A DNA stretch of 64,000 nt from Rhizobiaceae bacterium. GTDB taxonomy: Bacteria; Pseudomonadota; Alphaproteobacteria; Rhizobiales; Rhizobiaceae. Shown in pieces: positions 54,910 through 63,520 of the stretch (positions are counted from its first letter, which is position 1; each line of letters starts with the position of its first letter). The translations under genes were made by a program, and so were the position numbers. The DNA lies in the NCBI GenBank assembly GCA_027483885.1, contig JAIXTO010000089.1, positions 35,679 through 99,678 on the forward strand. Direction: 5' to 3'. The notes under the pieces are model-generated. The model saw only the letters and a list, made by a program, of their open reading frames with translations. It was not told the DNA's origin and searched no databases.

Positions 54910-55383
54910 TCAGAGCAGTTCGACGATGGCATCCACCTCAACCAATGCATTTGCCGGCAGACTGGAGACGCACACAGCCGTTCGGGCGTGGCGGCCTTCA
55001 TCGCCATAGAGGGCGATGAACAGTTCGGAGGCGCCATCGGCGACCTTCGGTCCGTCCGGGAACCCCGCAGGGGCGGACACGAATGCTCCGAGCCGCAGGA
55101 CACTGGAGACACGCTCAAGAGATCCGGCAGCAGCCTTGATGTTGAAGAGCAGGTTCAGCGCGCACATCTGCGCGGCAGCCTTTGCCTCTTCCAGGTTGAA
55201 ATTTTCGTGCACCGGGCCGAAGTAACGCGGCACATCGTTCCATTCACAGATCTGGCCCGCCAGAAACAGCAAATTTCCGCTTCGCTTGTAGGGCAGGAAA
55301 TTGGCCCGCGATGGTGATGACTGGGGCAATTCCAGCCCGAGGCTCGCCAGCCTCTGTTCAACTTGATCACCTGAAGGGGTCAT
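54910..55383 (-). CDS. RidA/YjgF-family protein
   Basis: A 157-residue RidA-family protein. The core includes GNLLFLAGQICEWNDVPRYFGPVHENFNLEEAKAAAQMCALNLLFNIKAAAGSLERV and ends VEVDAIVELL. The highly conserved Arg of true RidA deaminases (usually in a C-x-R-x-x-V-x-V block near the end) is replaced by the local sequence HARTAVCVSSLP, where an Arg (HARTAV) is still present. Archetypal RidA hydrolyses reactive enamines and imines. Members of this longer group cluster with amidase and racemase genes, as here. AGGAG precedes ATG 55383. Confidence 0.85.
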   Translation of the reverse strand: MTPSGDQVEQRLASLGLELPQSSPSRANFLPYKRSGNLLFLAGQICEWNDVPRYFGPVHENFNLEEAKAAAQMCALNLLFNIKAAAGSLERVSSVLRLGAFVSAPAGFPDGPKVADGASELFIALYGDEGRHARTAVCVSSLPANALVEVDAIVELL

Positions 55384-55434
55384 GCTAGCGACACTCCTGC
55401 TTTTGGCCAACCATTCGCGCGGGACAGACAGCGT

Positions 55435-56100
55435 ATGTCGATCTTCCTGTTTAATCCCAATACAAGTGCTGCAACGACTTGCGCCATGACGGAACTGGCT
55501 TCGGCAGAAGGCCTTCGCCTCATAGGCAAGACCGCGCCTTTCGGTGCGCCGATGATTGTGGAACCGGGTTCCCTGGCACGTGGCGCAGACGCGGTCGTTG
55601 CCATGCTTGACGAACTCCTGGCTGCACAGGCGCCCATCCACGGCATCATCATTGCCGCCTTCGGCGATCCGGGATTGGCGCGGGTGCGCGACAATCCCGT
55701 CATTCGCCGGCATGAAATTCCCGTGTGCGGCATTGGAGAGGCAAGCTTTCTCGAGGCGGGAGCGAACGGCCGTCGTTTTGCCGTTGCCACCACGACGCCG
55801 GCGCTCGAAGGCGCAATCGCCTCGGCGGTGGCCGCATCAGGCATGAGCCCACAGTTTCTTGGCAGTTTCTTCACAAGGGCCGATCCCTTCGAGGCTGTCA
55901 AAGACCCTCTCCGACTTGTCGAGCTTCTGGCCGAGGCGGTGCGTGCCGCCGAAGAAGCCGGCGCCGAGGCCGTCATCATCGGCGGCGGCCCCTTGGCGAA
56001 AGCAGCATCGGAACTTGTCGGGAACAGGACCCTTGCCATCATAAAACCACTGCCGGCCGCAGCACGGCTGATGGCTGCGCGCATTGCGGCCCGGGGCTGA
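55435..56100 (+). CDS. Asp/Glu/hydantoin racemase-fold protein lacking the catalytic cysteines
   Basis: A 221-residue member of the Asp/Glu/hydantoin racemase superfamily. The N-terminus IFLFNPNTS and the repeat-fold motifs are clear. In hydantoin and allantoin racemases two cysteines act as the acid-base pair, one in a CFGDPGL-like motif and one in a GCAG-like motif. Here they are Ala75 (IIAAFGDPGL) and Gly184 (IIGGGPLA). It may therefore be non-racemising, an isomerase with another mechanism, or one of a subgroup that uses other residues. It is divergent from ridA and next to a broken amidase gene, which suggests hydantoin/amide metabolism. Confidence 0.8.
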   Translation: MSIFLFNPNTSAATTCAMTELASAEGLRLIGKTAPFGAPMIVEPGSLARGADAVVAMLDELLAAQAPIHGIIIAAFGDPGLARVRDNPVIRRHEIPVCGIGEASFLEAGANGRRFAVATTTPALEGAIASAVAASGMSPQFLGSFFTRADPFEAVKDPLRLVELLAEAVRAAEEAGAEAVIIGGGPLAKAASELVGNRTLAIIKPLPAAARLMAARIAARG

Positions 56101-56107
56101 GCCCGCC

Positions 56108-56282
56108 TCATGGCATCTCTCCGGTTATCCGGCCTGCAAGCGCGATCAGAGACAGATCAGAGCCTCTCGGTCCGATGAGCGAAACGCCGCAAGGCGCGCC
56201 TTCCGCTGCATGGGGCCACCGGAACCGGCGGATAGGGCATGAAGGCACGAACGGGATCATTGTGAAGCAGCATAGGGGAATC
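56108..56282 (-). pseudogene. 3' remnant of an amidase gene
   Basis: On the minus strand one frame ends GAPCGVSLIGPRGSDLSLIALAGRI and then stops at 56108. This is the usual C-terminal end of GatA-type amidases (G-x-P-x-G-V-x-L-I-G-P-R-G-S-D). Upstream, another frame contains HNDPVRAFMPYPPVPVAP, which looks like the preceding amidase sequence displaced by a frameshift. The ABC ATPase stop directly precedes it, so the 5' part of the gene is gone. It is probably a decayed hydrolase of the transporter operon. The call rests on motif recall. Confidence 0.5.
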
Positions 56283-57263
56283 TCACGCCAGTTCTCGACC
56301 GCGTTCAAGCAGGCAGGCAACCCGCCTCCCCTCCCCCGGCGAAACGAAGGGTGGCAAGGCTGAGGTGCAGGCGGGCATGACATGGGCGCAGCGCGGTGCG
56401 AACTGGCATGACGCCGGCTTGATATTCAAGGCGGGCGGCGCCCCGGGAATGGCTTCCAGCCGCGTGCCGCGGGCCACGTCATGCAGATTGGCCGACAAAA
56501 GCCCGCGCGTATAGGGATGGCGCGGATCGCGGATGATGTCGTGGATAGACCCCTCCTCCACGATATTGCCGGCATACATGACGGCGACGCGGTCGGCGAT
56601 TTCCACGGCCACGCCAATGTCATGCGTGACGAAGATGATGCTCATGCCAAACTCCTTCTGCAATTCGCGCAGCAGGAGAAGGATCTGGATCTGGACGGTG
56701 GCATCGAGCGCGGTCGTCGGTTCATCGGCCAGCAGCAGTTTTGGCCGGCAGGACAGCGCGAGAGCGATCATCGCCCGTTGCCGCATGCCACCCGACATCT
56801 CGTGCGGATAGTTCTTCAGACGCCGTTCCGGCGAAGGGATACGCACCTTCACCAGCATGTCGAGAGCAACCTCCATCGCCTCCCGTCGACCAATCCCGCG
56901 GTGACGCATGACGGTTTCGGCAATCTGCTCACCCACGGTATAGACCGGATCGAGCGCAAGCGCCGGCTCCTGAAACACCATCGAGACATCACCGCCACGA
57001 TAACGCGACAGGCGCTTGCCGCTCAGCGTCATGATGTCGGTTCCATTCACCTCGATGGAGCCGTCGATCATGGTCCTCTTTGGCGGCAGCAGCCTCAGGA
57101 GCGTTTTCAGGGTCACGCTTTTGCCGGAGCCGGATTCGCCGAGCAGCCCGAGCATCTCGCCATGGCCAAGAGACAGATTGAGGCCGTTGATGGCATGCAC
57201 GGTGCGTTCGCCGTGGAAGCGCACATTCAGATCGCGGATCTGAAGAAGCGGAGATGACGTCAT
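56283..57263 (-). CDS. Dpp/Opp-type ABC transporter ATP-binding protein (DppD-like)
   Basis: A 326-residue ATPase. It has Walker A GESGSGKS, signature MSGGMRQRAMIA, Walker B LLLADEPTTALD, and the C-terminal oligopeptide/dipeptide block with cysteines (ASCQFAPRCAHVMPAC) that binds an iron-sulfur cluster in some relatives. It partners with the DppF-like ATPase whose gene overlaps by four bases. The substrate is a peptide-like, amide or hydantoin-type compound judging from neighbours (inference). Confidence 0.93.
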   Translation of the reverse strand: MTSSPLLQIRDLNVRFHGERTVHAINGLNLSLGHGEMLGLLGESGSGKSVTLKTLLRLLPPKRTMIDGSIEVNGTDIMTLSGKRLSRYRGGDVSMVFQEPALALDPVYTVGEQIAETVMRHRGIGRREAMEVALDMLVKVRIPSPERRLKNYPHEMSGGMRQRAMIALALSCRPKLLLADEPTTALDATVQIQILLLLRELQKEFGMSIIFVTHDIGVAVEIADRVAVMYAGNIVEEGSIHDIIRDPRHPYTRGLLSANLHDVARGTRLEAIPGAPPALNIKPASCQFAPRCAHVMPACTSALPPFVSPGEGRRVACLLERGRELA

Positions 57264-58309
57264 GGGGATGTCTCCACGTCGGCAAGGCTGTGACCGGAAA
57301 AGGGAACCCGCATGTGGCAGGCCGCCAGGTGATCGCGATTGCTGCCGAACACGTCGAGGCGCGGCTTTGCCGTCGAACAGATGTCCTCGGCAAAACGACA
57401 GCGGGTGTGGAATCGACAGCCGGAGGGAGGATTGACCGGGTTCGGCGGATCTCCCGCAAGGGGCGGCTCCAGCGTGCGGTTATCCGGGTCCATCGACGGC
57501 ATGGCGGAAAACAGCGAGGCAGTATAGGGATGCGCCTGGCGGGCATAGATCGCCTCGACCGGTCCGACCTCCACGACTTCACCCAGATACATCACCATCA
57601 CCCGGTCCGACACGAACCGGACTACGTTGAGGTCGTGCGAGATGAAGATGTAGGTCAGGCCGAACTCTTCCTTGAGGTCGGCCAGAAGATTGAGCACCTG
57701 TGCCTCGACCGACTTGTCGAGGGCCGAAACCGCCTCGTCCAGAATGACGAGCCGGGGCGACATGGCAAGCGCACGGGCGATGTTGACGCGTTGGCGCTGG
57801 CCACCGGACAGTTCGTGCGGATAACGCTGACCAAAACGATCGGGATCAAGCCCAACTCTTGCCAGAAGATCGCGCGCCCGTTTGGGCGGGTCAGACAGTC
57901 CTTGCACACCCGGGCCGAAAGCCACGGATTCCTCGATGGTCAGGCGCGGGTTGAGCGACGCATAACTGTCCTGGAACACCATCTGCACCGATTTCCTCAT
58001 TTCTTTGAGAGAAAGATCGGCGCCCACTGCATCGCCATCGAAGACGATCGTTCCGTCGTCCAGTTCGATCAGTCCGATGAGCAACCGGGCCGTGGTGGAT
58101 TTGCCACAGCCGGACTCTCCGACGATGCCAAGGGTTTCCCCCTTGCGAACCTCAAACGAGATGCCATCCACGGCATGAACGGTGGCCGTCTTGCGGTTCA
58201 ACAGTCCGGAGCGGATGGGAAAATGTTTTTTCAGATCCTGCGCCAGGATGAGCGGCTGAGCGGGACCACCACGGTCACGCCCGTCAAGCTGTTGGTCAAT
58301 CCTTGACAT
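57260..58309 (-). CDS. Dpp/Opp-type ABC transporter ATP-binding protein (DppF-like)
   Basis: A 349-residue ATPase. It has Walker [10 protein letters not shown], signature [12 protein letters not shown], Walker [13 protein letters not shown] (with Ala in place of the more usual Pro after DE), and a C-terminal Cys-rich tail ([14 protein letters not shown]). The start overlaps the dppC-like gene by 14 bases and the stop overlaps the DppD-like gene by 4. Confidence 0.93.
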   Translation of the reverse strand: MSRIDQQLDGRDRGGPAQPLILAQDLKKHFPIRSGLLNRKTATVHAVDGISFEVRKGETLGIVGESGCGKSTTARLLIGLIELDDGTIVFDGDAVGADLSLKEMRKSVQMVFQDSYASLNPRLTIEESVAFGPGVQGLSDPPKRARDLLARVGLDPDRFGQRYPHELSGGQRQRVNIARALAMSPRLVILDEAVSALDKSVEAQVLNLLADLKEEFGLTYIFISHDLNVVRFVSDRVMVMYLGEVVEVGPVEAIYARQAHPYTASLFSAMPSMDPDNRTLEPPLAGDPPNPVNPPSGCRFHTRCRFAEDICSTAKPRLDVFGSNRDHLAACHMRVPFSGHSLADVETSP

Positions 58310-59183
58310 TCATGGCACTCCTCAGGCCGTCACTCAGCAGGTTCAGGCAGAGCGAGGTGATGAAAATCATGATACCCGGCAGCGCCGCGATCATCGGGTT
58401 GATGTAGATGGCGGTGCGCAGCGTATTGAGCATGAGCCCCCATTCCGGTTCCGGAGGTTTCACGCCGATGCCCAGAAAGGAAAGGCCTGCCGCAAGGATC
58501 ATGCAGACGCTGGTCAGGCTGGTGGCATAAACGAAGACCGGCCCGAGCACGTTGCCAAGCACGTGGACCCGCACGATTGTGAACGCGCCGGCGCCGGAGG
58601 CCCGCGCCGCATCGACATAATCAAGCGCGCGCACGCTGGACGTGACGCTTTCGGCGACGCGGGTGATCGGTGGAATGAAGACGATGGTCAGCGACACCAA
58701 AGAATTGATGATGCCTGCCCCCAGCGCACCGGAGATCGCGATGGCCAGCAGCACCGACGGAAAGGCGAAAAAGATATCGACCACGCGCATGATGAGCGTA
58801 TTGACGAAACCGCCCGCGTAGCCTGCGGTAACACCCAGCGCCGTGCCGATGAAGAACGCCAAGACCACCGGCACCAACCCGATATACAAGGTCAGACGTC
58901 CGCCGTAGATGAGCCTTGCCAGCATGTCGCGGCCCTGCTCGTCTGTACCGAGCGGAAAACCGTCCGTGCCGAGCGGGCGCAATCGCTTGATCATGCTGCC
59001 CTTGTAGGGATCGGCCAGATCAAGATAGGGCGCAAAAATGGCAGCAAGGATCAACGCCAGCAGAACAACGGCACAACCGACGGCGACCGGGTTTCGAAGG
59101 AAGCGCCGAACGACACTGCTCCAGTAGCCCCGCCGTTGTTCAACAGGCATGACAACCTCGGCGCCAAGGGAAATGTTCGCCAT
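58296..59183 (-). CDS. Dpp/Opp-type ABC transporter permease (DppC-like)
   Basis: A 295-residue permease with six membrane segments and an N-terminal cytoplasmic arm (RRGYWSSVVRRFLRNP). Signatures are GTDEQGRDMLARLIYGGRLTLYIGLV and YVDAARASGAGAFTIVRVHVLGNVLGP, the EAA loop that docks the ATPases. It pairs with the DppB-like permease encoded three bases upstream. Confidence 0.94.
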   Translation of the reverse strand: MANISLGAEVVMPVEQRRGYWSSVVRRFLRNPVAVGCAVVLLALILAAIFAPYLDLADPYKGSMIKRLRPLGTDGFPLGTDEQGRDMLARLIYGGRLTLYIGLVPVVLAFFIGTALGVTAGYAGGFVNTLIMRVVDIFFAFPSVLLAIAISGALGAGIINSLVSLTIVFIPPITRVAESVTSSVRALDYVDAARASGAGAFTIVRVHVLGNVLGPVFVYATSLTSVCMILAAGLSFLGIGVKPPEPEWGLMLNTLRTAIYINPMIAALPGIMIFITSLCLNLLSDGLRSAMNVKD

Positions 59184-59186
59184 GGA

Positions 59187-60131
59187 TCAGCTCCTTTTAA
59201 TGCGCGGATCGATGGCCGCCTGCGCCACATCGACAGCGAGGTTGAGCACGACGAAGAACAGCGCCAGCACAAGGATCGTGCCCTGGAGAAGTGGCAGGTC
59301 GCGCTGGAAGATGGCGCTGGACAGCAAAAATCCGGTCCCTGGCCAATTGAAGACCGTTTCGATGAGGATCGAACCGCCGAGCAGGTAACCGAGCTGGATG
59401 CCCATGACCGACAGCCCCGTCGGTGCGACGTTGCGGATGACGTGGCGCAGCACGTCGAGGGGCTCCAGCCCCTTAGCATAAAGAGCCTGAACGAAATCCA
59501 TCGAGTAGATCTCGCCGACCAGTGCGCGCATGGTGCGTGCGACGATACCGATCGGCACAACGGCGAGCGTAACGGCCGGAAGCACCAGATGGCTGAGGTG
59601 CGTCAGGTCCCAGGCCCAGTCGCCCGCACCGGCGCCCATCGCTGGAAGCCAGCCGAGGGTGACGGAAAAGATGATCACCAGAACAATGCCAAGCCAGTAA
59701 TTGGGAAGCGAGACGCCGGCAATGGCAATGCTCATCACCAGCCGGTCGACCCAGCTGTCGCGGAAATAGCCGGCGAGAAAGCCGAGCGACGTGCCGATCG
59801 GAAAGGCCAGCAGACTGGCGGCAAAGGCCAGCATCAGCGAGTTCTTGACCGCACGCCCCACCTCGTCTGCAACCGGTCTACCGCTTGCAATCGACTTGCC
59901 GAGATCGCCCTGGACAGCCTTACCGAGCCAGATCGCGTATTGCGTCGGCAAGGGCTTGTCGAGACCGTAGGCGGCCCGCATGGCAGCCTGCTCCTGGGCC
60001 GTGGCATCAACCGCCATGACGGAGGTCAGCGGATCACCGGGAGCGATGTGTACGAGCATGAAACAGATGATGCTCACCCCCAGCGCGACGGGGCAGACAT
60101 AAAGCAAACGTCGTAGGAAATAGACCAGCAT
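59187..60131 (-). CDS. Dpp/Opp-type ABC transporter permease (DppB-like)
   Basis: A 314-residue permease beginning MLVYFLRRLLYVCPVALGVSIICFMLVHIAPGDP, the DppB N-terminal signature, with six membrane segments and the EAA loop FVQALYAKGLEPLDVLRHVIRN. ATG 60131 follows AAAGGCG; an upstream TTG is less likely. It lies 131 bases after the binding-protein gene in the same direction. Confidence 0.94.
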   Translation of the reverse strand: MLVYFLRRLLYVCPVALGVSIICFMLVHIAPGDPLTSVMAVDATAQEQAAMRAAYGLDKPLPTQYAIWLGKAVQGDLGKSIASGRPVADEVGRAVKNSLMLAFAASLLAFPIGTSLGFLAGYFRDSWVDRLVMSIAIAGVSLPNYWLGIVLVIIFSVTLGWLPAMGAGAGDWAWDLTHLSHLVLPAVTLAVVPIGIVARTMRALVGEIYSMDFVQALYAKGLEPLDVLRHVIRNVAPTGLSVMGIQLGYLLGGSILIETVFNWPGTGFLLSSAIFQRDLPLLQGTILVLALFFVVLNLAVDVAQAAIDPRIKRS

Positions 60132-60262
60132 CGGCGCGCCTTTTGATACGGGTGACAATTCACGTCAGCGCAAGGCTGTCGTGGGTGGCCGGTGGAGAAA
60201 AAGACAGATGAATGCCTTCCTGGCGGACTGGGCCGCCCGCGAGGAGCGGCCCAACCGAACCA

Positions 60263-61876
60263 TCATTCCATGGTGATGCTGGAGAAGTTCTGGAACCAGT
60301 TCTGCGCCTGGACATAACCCTTCACCTTCGGGCTTATCGCACGCGGGGCAACATCATGCGTGACCAGGAGGAACAGCGCGTCGTTGACGAACTTCTCGTG
60401 CGTCCGGCGCATGACCTCGTCCTGCTTTTCCGGATCAAACGTGTTCTTGATCTCGGCAAACAGTTTGTCCATTTCTGGATCGCTGTAGTGACCCCAGTTG
60501 GTGCCGTTCGGGGCCTTGAGTTCGCTGGCCATGTGACGGATCAGGCCGGTAAACGGGTCCTGGATGAAGTAGGTGAAGTTGATCGACATGGCACCCTGCA
60601 CACCGGGATCGGTTGCACCGGCACGCCACAGGTTGATCATCTGGTTCCACTCCACGACGACGAAATCGACGTCGATCCAGATTTCAGCCAAGCTCTGCTG
60701 GATATACTCGTTCATCGGAAGCGGCAGCATCTGGCCCGAACCCGAGGGTGAGATGAGGGCTTTCACCTTCATGTGCTTGTCGGGACCGTAGCCGGCTTCC
60801 TGCATCAGGGCCTTGGCAGCATCGAGATCATATTTCACGTCGAAGGTCGGCTTGCCGAACCACTGGCTGGAGGGCGGGAAAAAACCCTTCGCCGGGATCA
60901 TCAGGCCGCCCAGCAGTTCCTTCATGCCCTCTCGATCAATCGCGAGATTGGCAGCCTTGCGCACGCGAATATCGTTCCACGGGCTGCCGGGAAGACGCGA
61001 CAGATGCCAGGTCCAGTTGTGCGGATAGGCATTGGAGACGATTTTATAGCCCGCGCCCGTGATGGCAGGGATCGTATCCGGCGCCGGTGCCTCGATCCAG
61101 TCGACCTGACCGGACATCAGGGCTGCGGACCGTGCATTCGGTTCCGGCAGAGGGATGAGCACCATCTTGTCGAGCTTTGGCACGCGTGCCTTGTCCCAAT
61201 AGGCGGTGTTCGGAACCATTTCGGCCCGTTCGCGCGGAACAAACGCCGTCAGCTTCCAGGGGCCAGTGCCGGAAGGAGACTTGGCGACCTCGTCCCAGCT
61301 TTTGCCCTTGGCTTCCCAATTGGCTCGCGACGACATCAGGATCCAGGACAACTGGTAAGGTAACGTCGCATCCGGAACCTTTGTCGTGACTTCCACCGAA
61401 TAGTCATCGATGGCCTTGTAGGAGGCAACGGCCGGGATGCGCGACTTGCCCTGCGCCGCCTGCCGCTGATCGAACTGCTCAGAATCCGATTTCAGCAGCT
61501 TGTCGAGGTTCCACACAACATCTGCTGCGGTGAATTTTGCGCCGTCATGGAAGGTCACGTCGTTGCGCAGCTTGAAGACCCATTTGGTCTTGTCGGTCTC
61601 GTCTACCTTCCATTCGGTCGCCAGCCCCGGCACCAGTCCGGAGGGCTTGTCGGCGCTGGTCAGATCCCATTCCACCAGCGAGTCATAGACCGTGTAGCCC
61701 ATGATGCGCTGACCTTCGCCGCCCTGGTCGGTCTGGCCGGTGGTCAACGGAATATCCGCAGCCGTCATACCGATCCGCAATGTACCACCGGCATAGGCGT
61801 GACCTGTGGCGCCCAGCATGAGCGCAAACGGTAATGCGACGGCAAAACTCGCCTGTCGGAGCGCTTTTTTCAACAT
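60263..61876 (-). CDS. Dpp/Opp-type ABC transporter substrate-binding protein (SBP family 5)
   Basis: A 537-residue periplasmic binding protein. The signal peptide is about 29 residues, ending YAG. Family 5 signatures are ATEWKVDETDKTKWVFKLRNDVTFHDGAKFTAADVVWNLDKL, the lobe II segment IRVRKAANLAIDREGM and the hinge region. It delivers the substrate to the permease pair. It is the first gene of the importer operon and lies divergent from the FadR-type regulator gene at 62111, which probably controls it. The ligand is unknown; context favours amides, hydantoins or short peptides. Confidence 0.93.
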   Translation of the reverse strand: MLKKALRQASFAVALPFALMLGATGHAYAGGTLRIGMTAADIPLTTGQTDQGGEGQRIMGYTVYDSLVEWDLTSADKPSGLVPGLATEWKVDETDKTKWVFKLRNDVTFHDGAKFTAADVVWNLDKLLKSDSEQFDQRQAAQGKSRIPAVASYKAIDDYSVEVTTKVPDATLPYQLSWILMSSRANWEAKGKSWDEVAKSPSGTGPWKLTAFVPRERAEMVPNTAYWDKARVPKLDKMVLIPLPEPNARSAALMSGQVDWIEAPAPDTIPAITGAGYKIVSNAYPHNWTWHLSRLPGSPWNDIRVRKAANLAIDREGMKELLGGLMIPAKGFFPPSSQWFGKPTFDVKYDLDAAKALMQEAGYGPDKHMKVKALISPSGSGQMLPLPMNEYIQQSLAEIWIDVDFVVVEWNQMINLWRAGATDPGVQGAMSINFTYFIQDPFTGLIRHMASELKAPNGTNWGHYSDPEMDKLFAEIKNTFDPEKQDEVMRRTHEKFVNDALFLLVTHDVAPRAISPKVKGYVQAQNWFQNFSSITME

Positions 61877-62020
61877 TTCAGTAGTTCCCCTTTTTGTTCG
61901 GCACGCCAATTGCTTTGCAATCCCCCGAGGCGTTCTTGGAAGCTGACGCCCTTTCGAAAATTCTTCCCCGAAAATCCCTTTTTCCCATCATTGACAGACC
62001 TATTGCCTGAGTGGGAACGT

Positions 62021-62038
62021 CGGTCCAACCGGTCCAAC
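62021..62038. promoter_or_regulatory. Tandem 9-bp repeat upstream of the FadR-type regulator
   Basis: CGGTCCAAC is repeated head-to-tail (62021-62029, 62030-62038) in the 234-base divergent region between the binding-protein gene and the FadR-type gene. It is a candidate regulator site because GGTCCAACC resembles half-sites of GntR/FadR operators. A TTGACA hexamer lies nearby at 61991. Confidence 0.4.
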
Positions 62039-62110
62039 CAGTGTACTGATCGCTCTTTAATTGAGCAACGTCAAAAAATAGGCAAATACGGGAAAAGGGC
62101 GCTTGAATCG

Positions 62111-62890
62111 ATGCAGATTGCTTCCGAAAGGCACATAAAGCCGTCCGTTCCCGTTCGTGTCGCCGAGGCGATCCAGAGGGTCATCGTGGAGAACGGGCTG
62201 AAGGCGGGCGACAAGATCCCCTCCGAACGCAGTCTAGCCGCCTCGCTGAATGCCTCGCGCACCTCCGTCCGCGAGGCCGTGTCGATGCTCGAGACACTGG
62301 GGCTCCTGCAGGTTGAGGTCGGGCGCGGCGCGTTCGTGTCCGAACCAGCGACGTTTGCGCCACAGGACCGCTGGCGCTTCAACGCAGCCTATTCGCTGAA
62401 GGAGATCTACGAATATCGTCGCGCTGTCGAACCGGCAGCACTCTCCATGGCGGCACGTCGGTTCACGCACCAGCACATCGCAGCGCTTCGGAAATCGGCC
62501 GAGGCGCTGGCAGAGGCTGCGCGCGAGCGCAACTCACTGAAGGCCGCCGAACAGGACACGGTCTTCCACACGATGATCTATGACCAGTGTGGCAACCGGC
62601 TTTTACAGGAAATGCACAATCGGTTGGAGGCCGCGATCCAGGGAAGCCAATGGGTGCCGATGGTGATCGTGGAAATGATGACGGATACGGCACTGGAACA
62701 CATGCAGGTGGTGGCCGCACTGGAGACCGGCAAGATCGAGGTGGCGTGCAGCGCGCTTGTGCATCACATCGAAAGAGCCGCCTATCGCTGCGGCATTTCG
62801 GAACTGGGAACCTGGCCGTCCGGGCAGGGGCTCCGGTTCGACGCCTCCGATCACCAGACTGCTGCCGACACCAAAGCGGAAACCAGCTGA
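62111..62890 (+). CDS. GntR/FadR-family regulator of the Dpp-type importer
   Basis: A 259-residue regulator. The winged helix VRVAEAIQRVIVENGLKAGDKIPSERSLAASLNASRTSVREAVSMLETLGLLQVEVGRGAFV is followed by an FCD domain (YEYRRAVEPAALSMAARR ... QDTVFHTMIYDQCGN ... HHIERAAY) with the metal-binding histidines. The frame is open to 61910, but MQIASERHIKP at 62111 is the natural start. It is divergent from the importer operon and is its probable regulator, with a substrate carboxylate as effector. Confidence 0.88.
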   Translation: MQIASERHIKPSVPVRVAEAIQRVIVENGLKAGDKIPSERSLAASLNASRTSVREAVSMLETLGLLQVEVGRGAFVSEPATFAPQDRWRFNAAYSLKEIYEYRRAVEPAALSMAARRFTHQHIAALRKSAEALAEAARERNSLKAAEQDTVFHTMIYDQCGNRLLQEMHNRLEAAIQGSQWVPMVIVEMMTDTALEHMQVVAALETGKIEVACSALVHHIERAAYRCGISELGTWPSGQGLRFDASDHQTAADTKAETS

Positions 62891-63230
62891 TGGAAATCCG
62901 AGGCGGACAGACCGCCACGACCAATCAACGCGCTTCGGCCAAGGCGATGCAGCGTTCAATGTCTTTGGCCCACCTGCGACATTTGCCAGGTCAGGCGTCG
63001 ACTGCCCGCCCCTGCGACAGGGACCGCGCCCCCAAAGCGCATCTGGATGCCATTTTTGCATTGGCCGAAAAACACGGCAAGGGAATCGACATCGCGCTCT
63101 GACAACAGCGCCGCCATCTCGTGACGCGACCCTCCAACAAGCGACAGCATGTTGGAGCGTGCCAGGTACGGACCAAAGCCAATGTCCTGCCGCGGGGCAC
63201 CCAGCGCGTTGCGCCGCGGTCAGGAGTACG
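62891..63230 (+). pseudogene. Gap with a probable amidohydrolase relic
   Basis: This 375-base gap has no intact gene. One plus-strand frame contains RAPKAHLDAIFALAEKHGKG, ending GIDIAL then a stop at about 63102. That resembles the cytosine-deaminase/amidohydrolase segment in which an Asp/His pair follows (x-H-L-D-x-I-F-x-L-A). The catalytic continuation is missing. A minus-strand frame (62956-63150) also looks codon-like, so the call is weak. Confidence 0.3.
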
Positions 63231-63235
63231 CTATA

Positions 63236-63253
63236 TGTAGGCACGTTGCTACA
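63236..63253. promoter_or_regulatory. Toxin-antitoxin operator
   Basis: TGTAGGCACGTTGCTACA is a palindrome of form TGTAGnnACGTnnCTACA overlapping a TATATG -10 (63232-63237), 12 bases before the antitoxin start. Antitoxin-toxin complexes of this type repress their own promoter through such sites. Confidence 0.7.
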
Positions 63254-63265
63254 CGGAGGTTTCTG

Positions 63266-63520
63266 ATGAGCATGACCAGCCTGTCCAGCCGGGAGTTGAA
63301 CCACGATGTCGGCCGCGCCAAGAAGGCCGCCCAGAAAGGGCCTGTCGTAATTACAGATCGCGGCAAGCCCTCGCATGTGCTGATGACCTATAGCGACTTT
63401 GAGCGGCTGACGGGCAAACCCGGCAACCTTCTGGAGGCACTCGCCATGCCGGGCTTGTCGGCCATCGAGTTCGAGCCCGCGCGTGCCCACATTGCTCCGC
63501 GCGAACTGGATCTGTCTTGA
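63266..63520 (+). CDS. Phd/YefM-family antitoxin
   Basis: An 84-residue protein. The N-terminal DNA-binding Phd/YefM fold reads SSRELNHDVGRAKKAAQKGPVVITDRGKPSHVLMTYSDFERL. The C-terminal tail (about 50-84) is flexible, acidic and hydrophobic and should wrap the toxin. ACGGAGG precedes ATG 63266. The stop overlaps the toxin start (TTGA). Also possible: an ATG two codons later. Confidence 0.9.
   Translation: MSMTSLSSRELNHDVGRAKKAAQKGPVVITDRGKPSHVLMTYSDFERLTGKPGNLLEALAMPGLSAIEFEPARAHIAPRELDLS

Noticed and set aside
58563..60116. 517-codon open frame on the plus strand
   Set aside because: Antisense to the DppB/DppC-like permease genes.
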